Positions 6,298-13,817 of a stretch of DNA of 16,258 bases are shown here, in pieces; the first letter of the stretch is position 1, and every line of letters starts with the position of its first letter. Under the pieces are notes generated by a model. That model was not told where the DNA came from. It was given only the letters and a program-made list of their open reading frames with translations, and did no database searches. A program made the translations under genes and the position numbers. The stretch covers positions 1-16,258 of the forward strand of contig JANNKM010000264.1 in assembly GCA_031396305.1 (NCBI GenBank). The letters run 5' to 3'. This DNA comes from JAEMQF01 sp031396305. GTDB lineage: Bacteria > Pseudomonadota > Gammaproteobacteria > Burkholderiales > Burkholderiaceae_C.

Positions 6298-8129
6298 CAC
6301 GTTTCTGGCTCGGCGGTCGCACCTGGCGGCTAGAAAACCGCCTGTTGTTCGCCACCTCGGTGCTGGCGCTGTGTGTCGTCTTGCTATTCGCCGTGAGCGC
6401 GCGCGACGTGGGCGCGCTGCTCGAGATCCAGCGTGGGCGGGTGCATGCACTGGAGGTTCTGGAGCAGGTGGCACGCGCCGAGCAGGCGATTGCACAAGAC
6501 GCGCAGGTGCCGCTGTGCGCGCTGGGCATCGGCTCGCCAGCGCATCGTGCCGGCGACGCCCGCGGGGCGCCGGGCACACCCCCCCTGGAGCGGCTGACCG
6601 AGCTGGCCCGCCTGGCCGAACTGGAGCGCGGCAATCCCGCCCAGGCGCAGCGCGTGGCGCGCCTGGCGCTGGCGCAGCGCGAATTGCAACGTGAGGTGGC
6701 CGGTCCCGTCGCCGCAGCGTGCAGCGGCACGCCGCGCAGCGCTGAGCGGACTGAACAACTCGCGGCGCGCGCGCGCGCCTTGCACGGCACGGCGCAAGCG
6801 CTGCTTCAAGAAATCGGCCGGGCGGAACGCGCGACGCTCGACGAACAGGTGAACGCCGACGGCAGTACACGCCGGCGCACCTCGGCGCTGCTCGGCGTCA
6901 CCGCGCTGGCGACGTTGGCGATCGGCCTGTTCGGCCTGATCAACTTGCGCGGCGCGACACGCCGTCTCACCCTTTCGCACGACCAGCTTCAGGCCGAGGT
7001 CGACCAACGCCGTTTCGCCGAGCAGGCACTGAGCGACTCGCAGTCGCGCACCAGCGTCGTGCTGGAGGCGATCCCCGACGGCGTCGTCACGTTCGACCGC
7101 CTCGGCGCGATCCTCTCGCTCAACCCTGCCGCCGAAGCGATCTTCCGCTGCGTCGCCGGCAAGGCGCTGGGCCGGCCAGTGGTCGACCTGGTTCCCGAAC
7201 TCGGCGTCTTGCTGCGCGACAGCGACGCCGCGCCGGGTGCGGTGCAGCGTTTCACGATCGACGCGTACCGCCTGGACGGCGAAGCCTTTCCGCTCGAAGC
7301 ACGCTGCCGTGTCCTGCAAGACGCGCGGCGCCGCCTGCACATCTGCGTGCTGCGCGACATGGGCGAGCAGCGCCGCATCGAGCGCATGAAAGAGAACTTC
7401 GTCTCGGTCGTCAGCCACGAGCTGCGCACGCCCCTGACCAGCATACGCGGCGCGCTCGCGCTGCTCGCCGACGGCAGCAGCGGCGCGCTGCCCGAGCCGG
7501 CGCAGCGCATGGTAGTGATGGCCGCGCGCAACTGCGAGCGCCTGGTCGAGCTGGTGAACGACATCCTCGATCTGGAGAAGATGCAGACCGGACAACTGGT
7601 GGTGCAGCCTGAAACGCTCGACCTCGTCAAGTTGCTGCGCGACCATTTGCGCAGCACGCTCGGCTTCGCGCGGCTGTACCAGGTGCAGTTGACGATGCCG
7701 CGCCAGGACGGCGCCGTGTGGGTGAACGTCGATCCGCGGCGCATGGCGCAGGTGATGGGCAACCTCGTGTCCAACGCGATCAAGTTCTCGCCCGCCGGCA
7801 GCGCGGTGGAAGTGCAATTGCACCGCGACGAGGCCACATGCACGATCGCCGTGAGAGACCACGGCCCGGGAATCCCGATCGACTTCCGCCCCCGCGTGTT
7901 CGAGAAATTCGCCCAGGCCAACGCTGGCGACGCGCGCTCTCACGGCGGCAGCGGCCTCGGGCTGCCGATCACTCGGGATCTCGTCGAGCGCATGCGCGGG
8001 CGCATCGGATTCGAGTGCCCCCCCGAAGGCGGCACGATCTTCACGGTCACGCTGCCGCTGGCCGACGCGCCGCGAGGTGGTGGCGGCCCCAACTTCGCCC
8101 CCACCGGGCTGGACGACTTGATCGTTTAA
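6294..8129 (+). CDS. PAS-domain membrane sensor histidine kinase
   Basis: A 611-aa transmembrane histidine kinase. Order: membrane segment 1 (about 16-36), a helical periplasmic sensor region (about 38-195) with two cysteines at 75 and 143, membrane segment 2 (about 197-217), a coiled-coil linker (about 222-250), one PAS domain (about 250-355), the dimerisation/phospho-acceptor region with His375 in SHELRTP, and an ATPase domain with N-box NLVSNAIKF (490-498), DHGPGIP (522-528) and GGSGLGL (551-557). All key catalytic residues are present. No receiver is fused, so the stand-alone receiver encoded first in the same operon is its likely partner (inferred). The start overlaps the glycosyltransferase stop by 4 bp. 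The end overlaps the stop of the convergent diguanylate cyclase gene. Confidence 0.9.
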   Translation: MTRFWLGGRTWRLENRLLFATSVLALCVVLLFAVSARDVGALLEIQRGRVHALEVLEQVARAEQAIAQDAQVPLCALGIGSPAHRAGDARGAPGTPPLERLTELARLAELERGNPAQAQRVARLALAQRELQREVAGPVAAACSGTPRSAERTEQLAARARALHGTAQALLQEIGRAERATLDEQVNADGSTRRRTSALLGVTALATLAIGLFGLINLRGATRRLTLSHDQLQAEVDQRRFAEQALSDSQSRTSVVLEAIPDGVVTFDRLGAILSLNPAAEAIFRCVAGKALGRPVVDLVPELGVLLRDSDAAPGAVQRFTIDAYRLDGEAFPLEARCRVLQDARRRLHICVLRDMGEQRRIERMKENFVSVVSHELRTPLTSIRGALALLADGSSGALPEPAQRMVVMAARNCERLVELVNDILDLEKMQTGQLVVQPETLDLVKLLRDHLRSTLGFARLYQVQLTMPRQDGAVWVNVDPRRMAQVMGNLVSNAIKFSPAGSAVEVQLHRDEATCTIAVRDHGPGIPIDFRPRVFEKFAQANAGDARSHGGSGLGLPITRDLVERMRGRIGFECPPEGGTIFTVTLPLADAPRGGGGPNFAPTGLDDLIV

Positions 8130-9190
8130 GAAGACGCCATTGCGACGCCGCAGACCTGGTGCCGGCCTGCGGCCTTTGCGGCGTAGAGCTGGAGGTCGGC
8201 GGCGCGTATCAACTCGGCAGCGCCCGCGGAAGTCTGCACGGCCTTGCTGCATACGCCCAGGCTCACCGTCAGCACCGGCGCCACGCCAGAGTCGGCGTGC
8301 GCGATCGCCTGCGCCCACACCAGTTGCCCCAGCCCGCGTGCGACTTGCATCGCGCCGGCCAGGTCGGTTTCGGGCAACAGGCAGGCGAATTCCTCGCCGC
8401 CGTAGCGTGCCAACAAGTCACCGGGCCGCTTCAAGCCGGCCTTCAGCACCGCCGCGACGCGGCGCAGGCAGGCGTCGCCCGCCTGGTGGCCATAACGGTC
8501 GTTGTAGCGCTTGAAGTGGTCCACGTCGATCAGCACCACGCTCAACGCGGTACGGTTGCGCGCCGCGCGGCCCCACTCAGCCGCCAGGCGCTCATCGAAA
8601 CTGCGCCGGTTGTGCACGCCGGTCAGACCATCGATGTACGCCCAGCGGCGCAGCAAGTCACCCTGCGCCTTGAGCGCCACGTGGGTGCGCACGCGGGCGC
8701 GCACGATGGCGGGATGGAACGGCTTGCTGATGAAGTCAACCGCGCCGCCGTCCAGGCCACGGGTCTCGGCCAGTTCGTCGCGGTGCGAGGTGACGAAGAT
8801 TACCGGTATGTCTTGCGTCAACGCGTCCGCTTTCAGGCGGGCACACACCTCGTAGCCGTCCATGCCCGGCAATTCGATGTCGAGCAGCACCAGGTCTGGC
8901 AGTTGATCGGCGCACACGCGCAGTGCCTGCTCGCCACTGGTGGCCATGTAGACCTGGTGATCGGCGGCAAAACACTCGAACAGCGCCTGCACGTTGATCG
9001 GATGGTCGTCGACGATGAGCAGCTTCGGCGCTCGCCGCTCGCCCGCCACGAGCGCGTCCGCGAGCAGCCCGGCGGTCGTGCTCGGCGCCGCATCGCGAAG
9101 CCGCCCGACGTCGACGTCGCCTGACGGGCTCCCGAGAAGAGCTGGCTTTGCCACTTTCACTTTGTTTGACCCACCACGCTTGGCACTCAT
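8126..9190 (-). CDS. REC-GGDEF response regulator (diguanylate cyclase)
   Basis: A 354-aa cytoplasmic regulator that should make cyclic di-GMP from two GTP when phosphorylated. After a basic and low-complexity N-terminus (1-50), the receiver domain (about 55-175) has acidic D61-D62, phospho-acceptor D104 in LLDIELPG and Lys156 in ISKPF. The cyclase domain (about 178-350) has the substrate/metal segment IDVDHFKRYND (221-231), the active-site GGEEF (264-268) and, exactly five residues before it, RPGD (255-258), an RxxD inhibitory site for product feedback. The open frame extends upstream, but the start is taken at ATG 9190 because the extension is shadowed by the kinase gene, and this ATG overlaps that gene's TGA (ATGA). 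The hybrid kinase upstream is the likely phosphodonor. Confidence 0.92.
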   Translation of the reverse strand: MSAKRGGSNKVKVAKPALLGSPSGDVDVGRLRDAAPSTTAGLLADALVAGERRAPKLLIVDDHPINVQALFECFAADHQVYMATSGEQALRVCADQLPDLVLLDIELPGMDGYEVCARLKADALTQDIPVIFVTSHRDELAETRGLDGGAVDFISKPFHPAIVRARVRTHVALKAQGDLLRRWAYIDGLTGVHNRRSFDERLAAEWGRAARNRTALSVVLIDVDHFKRYNDRYGHQAGDACLRRVAAVLKAGLKRPGDLLARYGGEEFACLLPETDLAGAMQVARGLGQLVWAQAIAHADSGVAPVLTVSLGVCSKAVQTSAGAAELIRAADLQLYAAKAAGRHQVCGVAMASS

Positions 9191-12100
9191 ATGGACTGGC
9201 CTTCGACAAGGGTGTCGGCGAGTTCGCGGCACAGCTGCTGCGCGTCGCCGAAGTCGAGCGCAGCCGTCGCTTCGCCCAGTGCGATCAGTGACGCGCCCCA
9301 TTCGCCATCGAATTCGTGCCGCATTGCGTCCATGGCACGCAATGCGCTCATGTCGGAGTTGCGCAGCAACTCGGCCAGCACGAGCAGTGCCGCACGCAGA
9401 GCTGCTTCGCGTCGCGCGCCATCGGCGACGGCGTAGGTGCATCCAGGCCCGGCGGCAACGCCCGGCTTCGCAGCAGCCGCGTCGTTTTCGCGCTGCAGCG
9501 TCTGCAGCAGCGCCGCCAGGGCGGGTTGGGCCGCGCCGATGGCCTCGCAGGCGCGCGCGATCGTCTGTTGCGCTTCGTCGATCGGGCGGTTCGACAAGAG
9601 TTGCTGCTCGCCGTGGGCTGCCGCCGCGGCCAAGCGCATTGCGCCGAGTGTCGCGGCGACGCCCTTCAGAGAGTGCATGGCGCGCGCCGCTTCGCCGTCG
9701 TCGCGCTGCGCGAGCAACCCACGCAGCCGTTGCGGCAGGGTACCCAGATCCGACGCGAAGTTGTGCAGCAAGCGCTGGTAAAGCTGGCGCTTCCCGCCCA
9801 GCCGGTTGAGCGCGGCGTCGATGTCGACGTCGGCCGCGCTGGCGGCCTGCCGCAGCGCCGCGCTCACGTCCCCCATTCCAGACGCGCTGCCAGCCTTGGC
9901 GTAAGACCAGCCGGTGTGCCGACACAAGACGGCGACCAATTCGTTCAGGTCAAGGGGTTTGCCGACATGGTCGTTCATTCCGCTCGCCAGGCAGGCCTCG
10001 CGGTCCGACGCCATCGCATTCGCGCTCACCGCGACGATCGGCAGGGCCATCATTCCCAGGTCGTGCCGGATGCGCTGGGTTGCAGTGAACCCATCCATCA
10101 CCGGCATTTGCAGGTCCATCAGAACAACGTCAAACCCGGGCATTGCCGTGCGCACCTGCTCAACGGCCTCCTGCCCGTGACTCGCGATTCGCACGTCAGC
10201 GCCTTGCTGCCTCAGCAGTTCCCGAACGATCAGCTGGATGTCGGCGTTGTCTTCGACGACCAGGATGCGCATTCCTGCAAGGCGCTGCGGCCGGGTCGCG
10301 GGTGCGGGCGGCACCGCTGCGCCGGCGTCACGTGCAGGGTTCCCGTTGCCTGGCGTGCCGCCCACGGTTTGCCGGTCTGACACGGGAAGCGTGATGCGAA
10401 AGTAGAAGCGGCTGCCCCGTCCGGGCACGCTGTCGACTTCGATCTTTCCGCCCATCAACCCGATCAGGCGTTGGCTGATCGCCAAACCCAGCCCGGTGCC
10501 GCCAAAGCGCCGCGTGATCGAGGCGTCGGCCTGGGTGAACGCGCCGAAGATCGATCGCAGGTCTTGCGCGGCGATGCCGATGCCGGTGTCGCGCACTGCG
10601 AATTCCAGCGTCACGGTCGCAGCGTCGCGCGCCCAGACCTTCAGTGCGACGCCGACCTCGCCTTGTTCGGTGAATTTCACGGCGTTGCCGATGAGGTTGA
10701 CGAGCACCTGCTGCAGGCGCATTGCATCGCCGACCAGGCCACGCGGCAACGCCGGGTCGACGTCGACCGAGATCTTCAGCTTCTTCGTTCCCACCAGGCC
10801 CGCGACGATGGCCTCCAGTTCACGCAGCGAATTCTCGACGCTGAAGGGCTGCACGTCGAGCATCACCTTGCCCTCCTCCGCCCTGGAGAACTCCAGAATG
10901 TCGCTGAGCAAGCGCAGCATTGAGCGCGCCGCGCTTTCCGCCTTGTCCGCGTAACTGGATTGCACGGGCGCGAGCTGCGTGGTGCGCAGCAGCTCCAGCA
11001 TTCCCAGGATGGCGCTCATCGGCGTGCGAATCTCGTGGCTCATGTTCGCCATGAACTGGGTCTTGGCGCGCGAGGCCTCCTGCGCCGCTTCCTTGGCGCG
11101 CACCAGCTCGGTGACGTCGACGCGAAAGCCCACGGTGTGCCCGTCGGCCATGCGCCGCTCGATGATGCGCAACACCCGCCCGTCGGCCAGGCGTTGTTGC
11201 AGGTGCGAGGCCGGCTGCCGGTGCTGGGCCATGCGCCGTGCCACCCAGGCCTCGACGCCTTGATCACCCAATTCATACTGGCCACGCTCGGCACCGACGC
11301 GAATGATCGTTTCGAACGGTGTGCCGGGCTCCATCCAATCGGCGCACAGAGAGTAAAGGTCGCGGTAGCGCTGGTTGCACAGCACCAGCCTGTCGGCGGG
11401 GTCATACAGTGCAAACGCATCGTCCAGCGCGTCGATCGAGCCGCGCAGCAGGTTGCCGGCGCGAAGCAGCTCGGCCTGCATGGCGCGGCGCGCCGTGATG
11501 TCCTGCAGCGCGCCGACCAGGCGCACGGGTTTTCCACCCACGAATTCGGGCTCGCACACGGCGCGCACCCAGATCGAGCGGCCCTTGGCGGTGATCAACG
11601 GCAGTTCGAGGTCCACGCCCTGGCCGCTGGCCAGGCAACGTTGATACGCCGCGTCCAGGGCCTGGCGCGCATCGGGCAGATAACGGCTGCGGACCTCCTC
11701 GAAACTCGGCTTGTGGCCGGGCTCGCAGTCGTGGATGCGGCAGGTTTCATCGGTCCATTCGACGGCACTTGTGGCCAGGTCAAAGCTCCAGCCCCCCACG
11801 CCGGCGATGCGCCCGGTCTTGTCGAGAAAGGCCTGGCTGGCGCGCAACGCGGCCTCGGCTTGCTTGCGCTCGCTGATGTCTGTGTGGGTGCCCGCCATCC
11901 AGCGCGGCGCGCCAGTCTCGGTCCGTCCGATCACCTTGCCGTGGGTGAGAACCCAGACCCAGTGACCGGCCTTGTGCCGCACCCGAGCCTCCGACACCAG
12001 CGTGGGCAGCTCGCCGCGGAAGTGCCTGGCGATCAGCGCCTGGGTGAGTTTCACGTCGTCGGGATGAGTGCGCGCGGTCCAATCCTGCATCGTCGTGGCC

Positions 12101-13668
12101 ACGATTTCGGTCGGCGTCACACCGAGCATTTGCGCCCAGCGGTCGTTGAAGTGCAGTTCGCCGGATTCGACATTCCACTCCCAGGTGCCGACGTTCGTGC
12201 CTTCGATGATGTTGGCCAGCGACGCTCGCTCGCGTGCGAGTTCGCGCTCGGCGTGCTTCTTCGCCGTGACGTCACTGCCGATTTCCATGAAGCCGGTGAG
12301 CCGGCCCTTGGCGTCGTGAAGCGGCTGGATCTCCGTATCGACCCAGTATTCGCGACCGTCCTTGGCACGGTTCAGGATCTCGACGCGGCAGAACTTTCCG
12401 GAGGCAGCGCACTCGGCCAGCTGTTGCAACACGGCCGGATCGGCCTTGCCGCTGCCGAGCAGCTCACCGGGGGTCTTGCCCAGCGTCTCGGCCAGCGTAT
12501 ACCCGGTGATCCGGGTGAAACCCTCGTTGATCCAGGTGATGCCGGTCTGGGCGTCGTTAATCGTGACGGCGTTCGAGGTGTGCTTGACCACCTGCGCCAG
12601 GCGGTCCAGCTCGGCAGTCATGCGCCGCGCCAGCACTTCGGCACGCTGCCGGCGCGACCCCTGTTGCCACAACAGCAATGCCAACATGGCGCTGATCACG
12701 CCGCCGCCGCCGAACACGAGCCAGGGCGTCGCGTGCAAGAGCGAGGCTTCGAAGCGCGCTGTGCTGGCCACGTGCAGCGTGTAGTCGCGGCCGGGGAGCG
12801 GCAGCGGTTGCGCGATGGAGAATTCGCGTCTCGCCTCGGCGCGGTGCGCCGCCTGCGGGTCGCCGTCGCGTGCGTGATGCACGCTGATGGCTTGGGTCTC
12901 GGCCATGTCGGACAGGTCGAAGTCGAGTTGCCCGTCAACCACGTCGCGCATGCCCGCGAGCAGTTCATGCATGACGATCGGCGCGTACAGCAGGCCCAGC
13001 AGCGCAGCGCGGCGCTCTTCGGGAGTTGTCGTGCGCGCGCCGCGCGCATAAACCGGCACGTACAGCAACACCCCTGGGGTACGCCGGGCGTCCTGGACCA
13101 ACGTGATCGGGGCCGTGAGCGTCGCCTCGCCCGTGTCGATGGCGCGCAGCGCCGCGGCACGCCGACGCGCCTCGGAGCCGACGTCCAGACCCTGCGCGCC
13201 CTGGTTCGCGGCGGGCGGTTCGATGAGCTTGATGACGTAGAGATCTTCGTGCCACTTGTCGTCGAGCTGACGCACGGCGAACTGCGGGGCACCGTCGGCA
13301 CGCTCGGCAGCGATGAACCGCGGCAAGTCATCGCGCATCACAGGCGCAATGAAGCCGAATCCGCGCACACCATGGAAGTTGCGCTCCAGTTGATATGACG
13401 CGACATGGGCCTGAAACTCGGCGCGGCTGACCCGCTGGCGGGCGGCGTACATGCCGGCCAGGCCGGTCAACCCGTCGATCGGCTGGCGAAAGCGCTGGGA
13501 GACCTCATCGCGCACCCGCGCCACGCCGCGTTCGAACACTGCCTGGGCTTGCGCCTGCGCCGCGCGTTGCAGGCTCAAGCCACTGGCTGCCGCGATACAA
13601 AGGCCCAGTACGAACACACTCGATGCGATGGCGGCACCAGCGCGCCATGGACGGACCAATTTGTTCAA
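9187..13668 (-). CDS. CHASE/multi-PAS hybrid histidine kinase with REC and HPt
   Basis: A 1493-aa membrane hybrid sensor kinase. Order: membrane segment (about 11-30); periplasmic CHASE domain (about 45-255), a small-ligand sensor; second membrane segment (about 312-335); four PAS domains (about 350-470, 480-600, 612-725 and 740-852); His878 in SHEIRTP; ATPase domain with NLIGNAVKF (991-999), DTGIGI (1027-1032) and GGTGLGL (1056-1062); receiver (about 1133-1250) with D1185, S1215 and K1237; HPt with His1332 in HSLKG; and a C-terminal helical segment (about 1415-1490). It can therefore run a full His-Asp-His relay and pass phosphate to the coupled REC-GGDEF. The frame stays open to 14403, but that part overlaps the dehydrogenase gene; the protein-like sequence begins at TTG 13668 just before the first membrane segment, with no ATG or GTG nearby. 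The start is the least certain part. Confidence 0.9.
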   Translation of the reverse strand: MNKLVRPWRAGAAIASSVFVLGLCIAAASGLSLQRAAQAQAQAVFERGVARVRDEVSQRFRQPIDGLTGLAGMYAARQRVSRAEFQAHVASYQLERNFHGVRGFGFIAPVMRDDLPRFIAAERADGAPQFAVRQLDDKWHEDLYVIKLIEPPAANQGAQGLDVGSEARRRAAALRAIDTGEATLTAPITLVQDARRTPGVLLYVPVYARGARTTTPEERRAALLGLLYAPIVMHELLAGMRDVVDGQLDFDLSDMAETQAISVHHARDGDPQAAHRAEARREFSIAQPLPLPGRDYTLHVASTARFEASLLHATPWLVFGGGGVISAMLALLLWQQGSRRQRAEVLARRMTAELDRLAQVVKHTSNAVTINDAQTGITWINEGFTRITGYTLAETLGKTPGELLGSGKADPAVLQQLAECAASGKFCRVEILNRAKDGREYWVDTEIQPLHDAKGRLTGFMEIGSDVTAKKHAERELARERASLANIIEGTNVGTWEWNVESGELHFNDRWAQMLGVTPTEIVATTMQDWTARTHPDDVKLTQALIARHFRGELPTLVSEARVRHKAGHWVWVLTHGKVIGRTETGAPRWMAGTHTDISERKQAEAALRASQAFLDKTGRIAGVGGWSFDLATSAVEWTDETCRIHDCEPGHKPSFEEVRSRYLPDARQALDAAYQRCLASGQGVDLELPLITAKGRSIWVRAVCEPEFVGGKPVRLVGALQDITARRAMQAELLRAGNLLRGSIDALDDAFALYDPADRLVLCNQRYRDLYSLCADWMEPGTPFETIIRVGAERGQYELGDQGVEAWVARRMAQHRQPASHLQQRLADGRVLRIIERRMADGHTVGFRVDVTELVRAKEAAQEASRAKTQFMANMSHEIRTPMSAILGMLELLRTTQLAPVQSSYADKAESAARSMLRLLSDILEFSRAEEGKVMLDVQPFSVENSLRELEAIVAGLVGTKKLKISVDVDPALPRGLVGDAMRLQQVLVNLIGNAVKFTEQGEVGVALKVWARDAATVTLEFAVRDTGIGIAAQDLRSIFGAFTQADASITRRFGGTGLGLAISQRLIGLMGGKIEVDSVPGRGSRFYFRITLPVSDRQTVGGTPGNGNPARDAGAAVPPAPATRPQRLAGMRILVVEDNADIQLIVRELLRQQGADVRIASHGQEAVEQVRTAMPGFDVVLMDLQMPVMDGFTATQRIRHDLGMMALPIVAVSANAMASDREACLASGMNDHVGKPLDLNELVAVLCRHTGWSYAKAGSASGMGDVSAALRQAASAADVDIDAALNRLGGKRQLYQRLLHNFASDLGTLPQRLRGLLAQRDDGEAARAMHSLKGVAATLGAMRLAAAAAHGEQQLLSNRPIDEAQQTIARACEAIGAAQPALAALLQTLQRENDAAAAKPGVAAGPGCTYAVADGARREAALRAALLVLAELLRNSDMSALRAMDAMRHEFDGEWGASLIALGEATAALDFGDAQQLCRELADTLVEGQSI

Positions 13669-13817
13669 GGATTCCCCGCGCGGTCGCGGGGCGAACCCGA
13701 ATGGGACTGTGCCCGACCGTCGGCTCCATTTTGGACAGTACAGCACCAATTCGATGCGCAAATCTGGGCGAGAAAACCCCCGCTTTTTGCCCCTCTTGGC
13801 CAGCCCAGCGCAGCGGT
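13669..13817 (-). other. Intergenic leader of the hybrid kinase gene
   Basis: This 149-bp gap lies between two minus-strand genes, after the dehydrogenase stop and before the kinase start. It is less GC-rich around 13728-13800. No clear sigma-70 promoter with good spacing and no hairpin plus T-run was found, although the A- and T-rich patches at 13772-13798 could hold weak signals. The hairpin next to the kinase start is listed separately. Confidence 0.35.
13674..13691 (-). promoter_or_regulatory. Strong GC hairpin over the hybrid kinase ribosome binding site
   Basis: CCCCGCG (13674-13680) and CGCGGGG (13685-13691) form a perfect 7-bp all-GC stem with a 4-nt loop. On the minus-strand mRNA its 3' arm contains the only Shine-Dalgarno-like bases (GGGGA) before the TTG start, with about 5 nt between stem and start codon. 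It would be expected to hold translation low or to act as a switch. The palindrome is plain in the sequence; its effect is inferred. Confidence 0.5.

Noticed and set aside
6765..6778. A run of seven GC dinucleotides inside the PAS kinase gene
   Set aside because: It is short and in-frame coding (alternating Ala and Arg codons) in GC-rich DNA; there is no sign that it acts as a phase-variable repeat.
4393..6870. An 825-codon open frame on the minus strand opposite the glycosyltransferase and kinase
   Set aside because: Its translation is rich in Arg, Ala and Gln with no domain pattern, while the plus strand in the same place encodes clear glycosyltransferase and kinase motifs. Such long antisense frames are expected in GC-rich DNA.
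9191..9925. Upstream extension of the diguanylate cyclase frame
   Set aside because: It lies wholly within the hybrid kinase gene, has no domain and is very Arg-rich. The ATG at 9190 overlapping the kinase stop is a standard coupled start.
10960..13398. An 812-codon open frame on the plus strand opposite the hybrid kinase
   Set aside because: It has low-complexity composition with no recognisable motif, and it mirrors the codon structure of the PAS and histidine kinase domains encoded on the minus strand.
13772..13798. A- and T-rich patches after the dehydrogenase gene as a rho-independent terminator
   Set aside because: No stable stem directly precedes a T-run on the minus strand, so termination there cannot be supported.
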